Source: Planctomycetia bacterium (lineage in GTDB: Bacteria > Planctomycetota > Planctomycetia > Planctomycetales > Planctomycetaceae). Taken from it: 35,613 bases of DNA. Of the stretch, positions 1 to 7,602 are shown one piece after another; positions within the stretch are counted from its first letter, which is position 1; every line of letters begins with the position of its first letter. Under the pieces are notes generated by a model. It did not search any database, was not told the DNA's origin, and saw only the letters and a program-made list of their open reading frames with translations. A program made the translations under genes and the position numbers. The DNA lies in NCBI GenBank assembly GCA_026400935.1, contig JAPLNX010000051.1, positions 1-35,613 of the forward strand. The letters are read 5' to 3'.

Positions 1-2337
1 AAGAAAATCGTGTTGCCGTAACAAGTAGGTCAGCACTCCGCGCCAAGCACGGAGGGTGAAGTGGGGATCGTCGGCGTGGAACTCTTCGCGACCGCCGCAG
101 AAGTAGGTTTCACGCGGTTCGAAGCGACCTTGGACTTTGACGTCGGCGAGGATGCCGGAGAACAACGCAAACGTTCGTTCGATCTCCGAATGATCGACGG
201 CGCGGTCGTGGCCGAGCAGTCGTTGATGCAGATGCACGATTGCTTGACGGATCTTCTGGTTCGACGCTTCGTCGCCGGGCACGATGTCCGGCTCGATCCG
301 CGGGAACAACAACCGCTTCGCGGGTTCCAAACGAAAATCGCGAGCGACGTGATAACACGGGATGTCATTCGCCATGAGTCGTTGGATAGCTCCCATCGCG
401 CCACTGGGATCGGCGTTTCGTTCGGTAACGGTGATTGAGTCGATGCCACCATAGAGAACCTGGAACGCGTCGTTGAGTCGCCCCCAACGCTTGCCGAAGA
501 TCGCTTCGAGCTTTCGTTCGAGCTGTTCGGGACTCAGTAATCGCACGATGCCGACGTCATCCAGTTCGGCCTTCCGTTCTGGATTCTCGGCAACGGTGGC
601 GAGTCCATCCGCTTGATAGAAGTCGGAACCAATCATCGCCTTGATGGCCACTTTCAAATTGACGTTCGATGTGGCAAACCGTTGAGCGATCTCTTCGATC
701 ATCGTTCGTTGTGCCAAAAATGCCCGTCGTTTGGCACCGAACAGCGTGTCGTCGATGTCTTCCGGCGGTTGCAGAACCTTGCGGCCCATCAGGATGTAGT
801 AGACGTGCTCGACCATTGCGATCGGGAAGCGCGGGTCTTTGACCGCTCGTTCTGCCAGCCATTGAGGCGCTCGCCAACGTTCGCTGGCGGGCATGTCCTC
901 GCCCTCGAAGCCGGCCTGAAACATGTCCTGATACCAACCGGCCTTTCGCGGCCCAATCGCTCCTTCAAAGTTGAAGTCCTGAAACACACCCGCCACCGGG
1001 TCGATCGTCTTGTGACAGACGACGCAATCGGTCGCCTCCATCGTGGGGACTTTGTATTTCGCCGCGACCGCAGAAGCATCGGTCACTCGTGGGGCCAACT
1101 GCATGATGTCGATGCCCAAGAAGTGCTGATAGAACATGCGGGCTCGCAGGCGATTGCGATTTGTTTCTGTTGAAGGATATCTCCGCAAATAATGAAACAT
1201 GCTCAGAAACCCTGCGTGCGGGTAAATTCCCGTCGCCGAGTCCTGAACCGTTCCGTCTCGCCCCTTCAACGCTTTGAGTTCTGCTGGGATGTACTCAAAC
1301 GGGTCTTCTGTGTTTTTGAACTTGTCCTTCAACTCGTCGAAGATGCCGTAACCGCGAGCCGTGTACGGCGAGACCATGATGTAGTCCGCCGTCGCGAGTT
1401 CTGAGAACGGATGCTCGTTGCGAACGATGTGGGCGATCAACTCCAACGGTTCACGCAACAGCGACTCGCGATAAACGTCTGCGAGTTTCCAGCGTGCCCG
1501 TTGCCGCTCCTTTTCTTCGATGTGATTCAAGTCGTGTTTGTCGTACCACAGTCGTGTCTTTTCGAAGTGGTCGTAGGAGAGAAGAGTCTCCGCGTTGTCC
1601 TCAATGCCGATCGTCAGGAAGAGGTCATTGAAGCCTTCTTTCAACCGGAAATAGAACGAGTCCTCTCGTAGGATGCGGTCGAGGATCGCGTCCATCGCGA
1701 CGTTGCCGTCTTGCTTCACGGTCTCTTGTTCTTCGGTTGTCGGCAGCCGTCCAACAAGAGACAGAGACACACGTCGCAGCAGCTGTTGTGGCGAGATCTT
1801 CGCGACCCCGTCGAAAAATGGACGAACATTTTCAGTACTCTTGGTATCCTCCGAAGTTGGCGGATTGCTCTGCGGATTCAGTCGTCGAACATATCGTTCC
1901 AGGATTCGATAGCTTGTCGAATCCGGCTTCAAAATCGCTCCACCACCATGATCGAGCCCGCCAGTGACCTTCAACAGTAATCGAGACTGATCTCCCTCTT
2001 TGGCCAGAGCCATCTTTTGAAATATGCCGCAATTCAGTTGCAACCACTTCGCATCGTGAATGTCATTCGTGTTTCGAGGAGATAACACAAGAGCGCTTTC
2101 CGCCGCGTCTCCCTTTGCGTTGTGGCAACGAAGGCAGGTTCGCTCACCGACCTTGGCCCAGACCTCGTTTTCGAAGAAGCGATCCTGCATCGTGCAGGGA
2201 AGCGCGGCTGCTTCCTGAACGGGTTTAGGTTCCGCCTCACCATGAAGTTGGTGGCCGATCGAGCCGACACAAACAAGACCAACTGCGGCGAACACGCATC
2301 GCAGTAATACCGAATTCCGTTTTGCAACAGCGGTCAT
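1..2337 (-). CDS. Planctomycete cytochrome-like secreted protein with two CxxCH motifs (3' end cut by window edge)
   Basis: An open frame of 779 codons starts at the ATG at 2335-2337 and runs off the left edge without a stop, so the C-terminus is missing. The N-terminus has a hydrophobic stretch (about residues 10-28) that fits an export signal or anchor. Two haem-c-type motifs are visible: CLRCH at residues 68-72 and CVVCH at 438-442. Between them lies RRVSLSLVGRLPT, which resembles the start of DUF1549-type planctomycete domains. CxxCH followed by a short KTIDPVAG-like stretch also resembles the DUF1588 region. This is the last visible gene of a minus-strand operon with PQQ-like, DUF1501, PPC and DUF1549/1553 genes. 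Haem binding and substrate are unproven; these families are named but their biochemistry is poorly known. The frame is certain, the function is not. Confidence 0.85.
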   Translation of the reverse strand, partial: MTAVAKRNSVLLRCVFAAVGLVCVGSIGHQLHGEAEPKPVQEAAALPCTMQDRFFENEVWAKVGERTCLRCHNAKGDAAESALVLSPRNTNDIHDAKWLQLNCGIFQKMALAKEGDQSRLLLKVTGGLDHGGGAILKPDSTSYRILERYVRRLNPQSNPPTSEDTKSTENVRPFFDGVAKISPQQLLRRVSLSLVGRLPTTEEQETVKQDGNVAMDAILDRILREDSFYFRLKEGFNDLFLTIGIEDNAETLLSYDHFEKTRLWYDKHDLNHIEEKERQRARWKLADVYRESLLREPLELIAHIVRNEHPFSELATADYIMVSPYTARGYGIFDELKDKFKNTEDPFEYIPAELKALKGRDGTVQDSATGIYPHAGFLSMFHYLRRYPSTETNRNRLRARMFYQHFLGIDIMQLAPRVTDASAVAAKYKVPTMEATDCVVCHKTIDPVAGVFQDFNFEGAIGPRKAGWYQDMFQAGFEGEDMPASERWRAPQWLAERAVKDPRFPIAMVEHVYYILMGRKVLQPPEDIDDTLFGAKRRAFLAQRTMIEEIAQRFATSNVNLKVAIKAMIGSDFYQADGLATVAENPERKAELDDVGIVRLLSPEQLERKLEAIFGKRWGRLNDAFQVLYGGIDSITVTERNADPSGAMGAIQRLMANDIPCYHVARDFRLEPAKRLLFPRIEPDIVPGDEASNQKIRQAIVHLHQRLLGHDRAVDHSEIERTFALFSGILADVKVQGRFEPRETYFCGGREEFHADDPHFTLRAWRGVLTYLLRQHDFL

Positions 2338-2419
2338 CGTCAGTCCTCGAATTGAGTCGCACGCGGGCGACTTGCGTTAGCCTCTCACAGAAACGCGTCG
2401 TGCGAGTCAAAGCGCATTC

Positions 2420-3463
2420 TTACTCGCCGACTCGATAACAGATCAACTCGTCGGGAGTACGAACGAAGAGCCGACCGCGTGACAACACCGGTTGGACGAA
2501 GTTGATCAGATTCAGCGTAGGCTTCCAGACGTCGTGTGTCTTCACCATGCCACGAAGCTGATCGCCTTTGTGGGTTGCCTCAATCAGTCGGAGTGATTGG
2601 TAACTGCGGACAAATAACAGGCCATCCGCCAGCGTCAACGAAACCCCGGTTTTGAACCCTGGTTGGTGCCAAACCAATTTGCCGGTGGCCAGTTCAACGC
2701 AGACTAAATTGAGCACGGAGTCACTCACCACCTTCTCGTCACTTTCTTGGATTTCCCCAGTGAATCCGTAGAAATGGCCTTCATGGTGGCGAAACTGATT
2801 GATCGGGCAATACATGCCAAGATTGTTCGTCCACGCCATACGAGGTGGTTGATCGGGCTTCGTGCGATCCCATTCGACGGCGTGAGTCGCATCGGAATCC
2901 GGAATGTTGATGAGAAAGTTCCCAACAGCGAGCGGAGTCGGAATCGTCGTCCCGCGCGTCCTGGGCTCTGGGCATTCGAACTTCCAGATTTCTTTGCCAT
3001 CGGCGATTCGGATTGCCTTCAACTCCGCGTTCGCGGTCACGGTGAAGCAGTAATTGTAGCCGACCTCAACCACAGCCGGAGTTTGCCCTTCACCGCATCG
3101 AGATTGCGGTCGATGCCCCTGCCGAAACTCCCACAGCAATTTGCCCGTTGCCAGATCGGATGTAGCACTAAATCACGCGACTGTCTTTTCATCACCGCGA
3201 CGCTGTTCGGTCCAACCGAGATAAAAGTCGTCGCGGACAATCGAAGGCGAGCCCCAGCCTTGTTTGAATTTCTGCCGCCAGAGGAGAGTTGGGCCACCAT
3301 CGGACCATTTCTTCAAAAGACCAGTTTCTGCGGACGAACCATCTCCGTGAAGCCCTTGGAACTGGGGCCAGTCACCAAGGGGATGAATCTCGCCACACTG
3401 AACTGCGTGGTTCAGAACACAAACGACGAGCCACAACGCGATGCCAATCCGTCGAGCCATCAT
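2420..3463 (-). pseudogene. PQQ-like beta-propeller (outer-membrane/periplasmic WD-like) protein broken by one in-frame TGA
   Basis: The frame starts at tandem ATGs (3458-3463) behind a GAGGA ribosome site. It encodes a signal peptide and the typical planctomycete opening GDWPQFQGLHGDG...ETGLLKKW. It then meets TGA at 3173-3175 (codon 97) and continues in the same frame for 251 further codons to the stop at 2420. The continuation is clearly the same protein: ATGKLLWEF follows the stop within a few residues, then ADGKEIWKFE and ATGKLVWHQP, which are PQQ-repeat blade motifs. Related repeats usually have a Cys just before the first such blade, so TGC or TGT to TGA is the simplest lesion. No ATG restart follows closely; only a TTG at 3139. 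It sits 29 bp after the DUF1501 gene in the operon. It could be a young pseudogene, a base error, or a recoded stop. Confidence 0.8.
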
Positions 3464-3492
3464 TGATGCTTTTCCTCGGGGGGCGGATTTTG

Positions 3493-4938
3493 TTACCCGA
3501 CCAGTTCCGGAATTGGCTTCCCGTGATCGACGATCGGTGTCGGTCGACCGTTGAAATCGCGGATCAGCGTGTTGGCCGAGTCGATTCCCATGTGGTGATA
3601 GATCGTCGCCAGGAAGTCGCCGGGGCCGCAGATCCGTTCAATGGAATCTTCGCCGCGCTTGTCCGTGCCGCCGATGAAGCCGCCGGTTTGGATGCCTCCG
3701 CCGGCCCAAAGGTTGGAATAGGCTCGCGGCCAGTGATCGCGGCCGGGTTGAATCGTGCCGGCCGGGGCACTCGCGTCGCCGCCGCCGGTACTCGCGGCGT
3801 AGCTGATCTTCGGAGTGCGTCCGAACTCGCCGGTGACAACGAACAGGACTCGCTTATCGAGACCTCGATCGTGCAGGTCTTCGATCAAAGCCGTGACTGC
3901 CTGATCGTAGGCCGGAGCGCGGAACTTCATGCCGTCGAAGACGTGCATGTTGACTGCGTGATCGTCCCAGTTCTGGACTCGACCGCAGAGCGGCCCGGCG
4001 AAGCTTGTCGTGAGCACATCGACTCCCGCTTCGACCAATCGTCGCGCGAGCAGCAGTTGCTGCCCCCATTGATTGCGGCCGTATCGATCGCGGATGCGCG
4101 GGTCTTCGCGGCTGAGGTCAAACGCTTCTTTCGTCTTGGAATTGGTCAGCAACGTCATCGCCTGCGTCTCGAACTCATCGAGCGCAGCGAGTTCTCGCTG
4201 ACGATCGAACGTCCGCTCGAGCGTGTCGAGGTTCTGTCGCAACGACGAACGGCGGCCAAGTCGTTTGACTTCGTTTGTGTCGGTCAGGCCGATGTTCGGG
4301 ACCGAAAATGTCGGGAGACTTGGGTCGCCGGAGACGACAAACGGTGAGTAAGCGTCACCAAGATACGCCGGGCCGTTGTAACCCGATGGCGGATTGATCC
4401 CGACGTAGCTGGGCAACGGCTCTTTGCGCGTTCCCTTCAGCGATCGAACGTAACTCGTCACCGACATCCAGTCTGGATATCGCGGCTTTGGTTTGTCGCG
4501 TGTGTCGGGATCGCCGGAGAGCAACTGCATCGAGCCGGCTGGATGTCCGCCCGCCGCTTGTCGCATCGACCTGAGGATCGTGAACTTCTCGGCAATCGCT
4601 GCCTGACGCGGCATCAGTTCGCAGAAGCGCATTCCGGGAATCGCGGTTGGGATCGTTCCGAACGGCCCGCTGTATTCGCTACCGGAGTTCGGCTTGGGAT
4701 CATAAGACTCGATGTGCGACATTCCGCCGGGCAGCCAGACCATGATCACGGCGTTCTTCTCGCGACTTGTTCCCGACTCCTCAGCCGCTCGCAAGCTCTG
4801 AGCCTGCATCCGCAGAATGCCCGGTAAGCTGAGCGACGCGAACCCCGCGAGTCCGGTTTGAAGAAAGCCGCGCCGTCCCGAACAAATGCTGTCGGGACCG
4901 GGACAGAAGACAGGTGAGTTGCCGTTGTGCTTGGTCAT
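3493..4938 (-). CDS. DUF1501 domain protein, Tat-exported
   Basis: The 481-residue protein has a twin-arginine signal near the N-terminus: GRRGFLQTGLAGFASLSLPG, about residues 21-40. The body matches DUF1501, a sulfatase/alkaline-phosphatase-fold family: NAVIMVWLPGGMSH with SHIESYDPKP, FTILRSMRQ, GGHPAGSMQLLSG, and the C-terminal VLFVVTGEFGRTP and GRDHWPRAYSNLWAGGG motifs with conserved Asp, Glu and His. DUF1501 genes are usually paired with DUF1549/DUF1553 genes in planctomycetes, and one lies upstream in the same strand run. The exported location fits its neighbours. The real substrate is unknown. The upstream gap to the PPC gene holds a double hairpin (4961-5026). The ribosome site is weak. 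Family call is firm, enzymatic role is not. Confidence 0.95.
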   Translation of the reverse strand: MTKHNGNSPVFCPGPDSICSGRRGFLQTGLAGFASLSLPGILRMQAQSLRAAEESGTSREKNAVIMVWLPGGMSHIESYDPKPNSGSEYSGPFGTIPTAIPGMRFCELMPRQAAIAEKFTILRSMRQAAGGHPAGSMQLLSGDPDTRDKPKPRYPDWMSVTSYVRSLKGTRKEPLPSYVGINPPSGYNGPAYLGDAYSPFVVSGDPSLPTFSVPNIGLTDTNEVKRLGRRSSLRQNLDTLERTFDRQRELAALDEFETQAMTLLTNSKTKEAFDLSREDPRIRDRYGRNQWGQQLLLARRLVEAGVDVLTTSFAGPLCGRVQNWDDHAVNMHVFDGMKFRAPAYDQAVTALIEDLHDRGLDKRVLFVVTGEFGRTPKISYAASTGGGDASAPAGTIQPGRDHWPRAYSNLWAGGGIQTGGFIGGTDKRGEDSIERICGPGDFLATIYHHMGIDSANTLIRDFNGRPTPIVDHGKPIPELVG

Positions 4939-4960
4939 GATTGATTCGTCCAGTTTGACG

Positions 4961-5026
4961 TTGCCACGCTCGCAAGAGCGTGGGGAATCGGGCGGGATAG
5001 CCCACGCTCTTGGCGAGCGCGGCTAC
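4961..5026. repeat. Short double-hairpin, REP-like inverted-repeat element
   Basis: Two related arms point towards each other in the gap between the PPC and DUF1501 genes. The left arm holds a perfect hairpin, CCACGCTC (4964-4971), loop GCAA, GAGCGTGG (4976-4983). The right arm holds CGCTC (5005-5009), a 5-nt loop, GAGCG (5015-5019), extended by CC/GG with one mismatch. GAGCGTGGG and CCCACGCTC also pair across the centre over 9 bp. This looks like a palindromic intergenic element. It might stabilise or partly terminate the operon transcript, but neither side has a T-run, so it is not a classical terminator. Confidence 0.7.
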
Positions 5027-5032
5027 AGTGGG

Positions 5033-7291
5033 TTACTTGGCGGGTGCATTAACTCGAATCTTGATCGGTTCGGAAACGACGATATCGACGATGTCGTTTG
5101 GTTGGGCGGCGGCGGTTGTGGCTTTAACTCTCTCGGCAGCGGCAGCCACTGTGGCGGCGGCAGTTTTTTGTTTCGCAGTCGCAGCTTCCACAGCTTTATC
5201 GGCTTCCGGCTTGGCTTCGGTTGCAGCGGCCTTGGCGGCTTCGGTCAGTTTTTTGAGTTCAGCGTCGATCGCAGACAGTTCCTCCGTCGCCTTCTTGTGA
5301 GCCACTTCAGCGATGGCGATTAAATCTGGACGATGCCGGTATTTTGCGACTGCACCGCCGTAGAAGGCAATCAGATAGTCTCCGGGCGGCGTTTTCAACG
5401 CTGCGGTGTCGAGGACAGCTTGCGACTGATCGGCGGTCAGCGACACATCGAACTGCGGCGTGCGATCGAATCCGGCTCCCATCGTCTTCAGTTGCAGAGT
5501 TCCGCCTGAGAACTCGCTGCGGCGCGCGTGTAGTAATGGAATCGTCAGCTTCTCACCGGCGATGACGGTTTGAACTTCTTTCGGCGGCGTGAGCGAGAGC
5601 GGTGCGAACTCCAGACCGCTCACCGAGACCGGAATGTCGGCGAATAAACGCGGTGCGGGAATCTCACCCCATGAATCAGGGATTGGCCAAGCATGCGAAG
5701 CCATGTGACCGTGGCGAATCGCCGCTTCGCCGTTCATTGTCGAGCGAGCGAAAAACGTCGCGCTGCCGATCGCTCTCGGAGCATTCTGGTCCGCGGTGAC
5801 GAGCATCAATCCGCGCGATTGACCAGCAGGGATTTTTAGACCACTTGCCGTGACTCCTTCCGGCAGACCTTCCATAGCGAGATCAATGTCGCCATCGAAT
5901 CCGTCACGACGAATGGCAACCACTTCGAGTGCCATTGTCGCTCCACCGCGCAGGGCCAGCGGTTTTGAAACCGCGTTACGATCGCCATTCCGTAGTTCCA
6001 TGTGCATTGCCCACGCGACGACAGCAAAGTCAGGAGCCGACTTACGAATGACGAGTCGATAGACGTTCTTCGGATCGTTGCGCGTCCCGCCGAACAGATC
6101 GGAAAGTTGCAGCCGATGTAGACCGTCTTCCTTGATCTCCAACTTGCCGAGAATGTCAGCCGAACCGGCGTTGTACGGCGGGCCGTCATACGCGTAGCCG
6201 TTACTCGACACCTTCACGGGACTGGGGATGTCGCTGAACTCGGCGACGTCTGTTGCCTTCTCGACGTCACCGGTACGAGCGACATGCTGCACGAGGATCG
6301 ACGGATCGGTCGGCAAACCGAATCGCTCGGACGCGACCTCGATCCACCAGACGTCTCCCTTCTTGGCCTCGAACTCGAAGACATCGACGTCAGCCGCCGG
6401 GAAGAAGCTCCCCGCGATGTCGCACGGCAACGAAATCTTTTGAGCCTTCGTGCGATCGTTGTTTGGCTCGGCCTCGGCCAGCTCGGCCTGTTCCTTGAGG
6501 CCCTGCGGTGGCCACGAGAAGGAGTTCACCGGCTTGGTCGAGGGCATCCGCACGATCGGCGCTCCGACCGGCAACTCCGACACTGCCAAGCGGTAGTAAT
6601 ATGCCTGCCCCCCCTTGAAGGTCAGTTCGTGGACTTTGATCACATACTTACCGTCCGCCGGGACAGTGAAGTCGAGCACGCCCCCTCGGCGTTCCACCAA
6701 CAGATCGCGACCGGCGGCATCGGCAACGATCACGACTGCATCGAGCTTCGAATCAATTCCTCGCGTCGCGCAGTCGACGATGATTCGTTGCCCCTTTTTC
6801 GCTTCAAAGACGTAATGATCGACCGCCCGCTGAGTCATCGTGGCGTTGCAGATCGAGTTGACCTTCAACTCCATCGCGGTCGCCAGCGTCGTGTTGGCTT
6901 TCGACTGCACCGCTTCGTCGAGCGTCCCGACACAAAACGCTCGCGAGGACGAAATCCCCAACCGCGTCATCACGCGAGCCTCATGAATCCCGGCCGGGCA
7001 ATCGGCGGAAATCGTCACGACGTACTTATTCGACTCCGGCTGCCCCGCCGCGTTCAACTTGCGAGCCGCCGTGATACGCCGATCCGAAAACGTCAACTCG
7101 TCCGCGTCGTCGATGTGCTCGCCGCTGATCGTGACCTCGACTTGAGAGCCGACTTTGGCACCCATCGGAGTCGTCGTCAACAACCGAGGAGCCGGTAGAC
7201 CTACCGATTGAGCGAACGACGGCGATTCGATTCCGCAGGCCAATGCAACGAGTAACATCCACCGAAAATAACGAACGATATCGGTCATCAT
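5033..7291 (-). CDS. Secreted PPC (pre-peptidase C-terminal) domain protein
   Basis: The frame is open further upstream, but the likely start is the tandem ATG at 7286-7291. It lies 16 bp after the small gene, has AGGA 8 nt upstream, and begins a clear signal peptide (YFRWMLLVALACGIESPSFAQ region). This gives 752 residues. An IPT/TIG-like stretch follows (GAKVGSQVEVTISGEHIDDA). Two PPC-like modules come next: DHYVFEAKKGQRIIVDC...YYYRLAV, about 160-260, and ADVDVFEFEAKKGDVWWIEV...NVYRLVI, about 300-430. The last 90 residues are an Ala/Lys/Glu-rich probable coiled coil. PPC domains in planctomycetes are typical of exported proteins beside DUF1501 and DUF1549/1553 genes and may bind ligands or partners; no catalytic motif is visible. 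Likely a cell-surface or periplasmic partner of the operon's other products. Confidence 0.9.
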   Translation of the reverse strand: MMTDIVRYFRWMLLVALACGIESPSFAQSVGLPAPRLLTTTPMGAKVGSQVEVTISGEHIDDADELTFSDRRITAARKLNAAGQPESNKYVVTISADCPAGIHEARVMTRLGISSSRAFCVGTLDEAVQSKANTTLATAMELKVNSICNATMTQRAVDHYVFEAKKGQRIIVDCATRGIDSKLDAVVIVADAAGRDLLVERRGGVLDFTVPADGKYVIKVHELTFKGGQAYYYRLAVSELPVGAPIVRMPSTKPVNSFSWPPQGLKEQAELAEAEPNNDRTKAQKISLPCDIAGSFFPAADVDVFEFEAKKGDVWWIEVASERFGLPTDPSILVQHVARTGDVEKATDVAEFSDIPSPVKVSSNGYAYDGPPYNAGSADILGKLEIKEDGLHRLQLSDLFGGTRNDPKNVYRLVIRKSAPDFAVVAWAMHMELRNGDRNAVSKPLALRGGATMALEVVAIRRDGFDGDIDLAMEGLPEGVTASGLKIPAGQSRGLMLVTADQNAPRAIGSATFFARSTMNGEAAIRHGHMASHAWPIPDSWGEIPAPRLFADIPVSVSGLEFAPLSLTPPKEVQTVIAGEKLTIPLLHARRSEFSGGTLQLKTMGAGFDRTPQFDVSLTADQSQAVLDTAALKTPPGDYLIAFYGGAVAKYRHRPDLIAIAEVAHKKATEELSAIDAELKKLTEAAKAAATEAKPEADKAVEAATAKQKTAAATVAAAAERVKATTAAAQPNDIVDIVVSEPIKIRVNAPAK

Positions 7292-7307
7292 GTATCCAAT
7301 CCTGAAA

Positions 7308-7583
7308 TTAAGACGCGTCTGAATTACGTAGCGATAAATATTCGCTAAGGATTTCGCCTTCGGCGTACGGTCCATCTCCGTCGCCATCCCGCACCGGCTT
7401 ATCAAACACAACCCACACAATTGTGAGCGGACCACGGGCTCCGTCAGTCACACGAAAGCAACCATCTGCACCTCCACACAACTCTGCAGCAAAGCTGGGG
7501 AACGGCCTGACGATACCGTTGGCTCCATCCGGCCAAAAGGCGTGGGGAGCGACTTGCACTCGAGTTCCATCAGTCCACGCCAT
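7308..7583 (-). CDS. Small conserved-looking protein of unknown function (91 aa)
   Basis: The ATG at 7581-7583 gives 91 residues starting MAWTDGTRVQV; a GTG at 7598 would add five. The gene fits tightly in the operon: 19 bp after the DUF1549/1553 stop and 16 bp before the PPC start. That packing, and the absence of a better frame, is the main support for its being real. The protein has no signal peptide. It has aromatic/Pro motifs (PHAFWPDGANG, RPFPSF), a Cys pair (LCGGADGC), a strand-like TIVWVVFD and an acidic DGDGDGPY loop that could bind a cation. The pattern feels like a small family seen elsewhere, but I cannot name it. Likely cytoplasmic, unlike its exported neighbours. Confidence 0.65.
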   Translation of the reverse strand: MAWTDGTRVQVAPHAFWPDGANGIVRPFPSFAAELCGGADGCFRVTDGARGPLTIVWVVFDKPVRDGDGDGPYAEGEILSEYLSLRNSDAS

Positions 7584-7602
7584 CTGAACTACTCTCACAC
7601 GT

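Noticed and set aside
3090-3175. Selenocysteine insertion at the UGA of the PQQ-like gene
   Set aside because: The sequence after the UGA shows only a weak 4-bp GCAA/TTGC hairpin, not a convincing SECIS, and the Cys at this place in such repeats is not known to be catalytic. Kept only as a remote option.
2747-3466. 239-codon plus-strand frame over the PQQ-like gene, and similar long plus-strand frames at 3289-4347, 6284-7198 and 8020-8889
   Set aside because: They lie opposite strong protein families on the minus strand, have no recognisable domains or ribosome sites, and their composition fits shadow frames of biased codon use.
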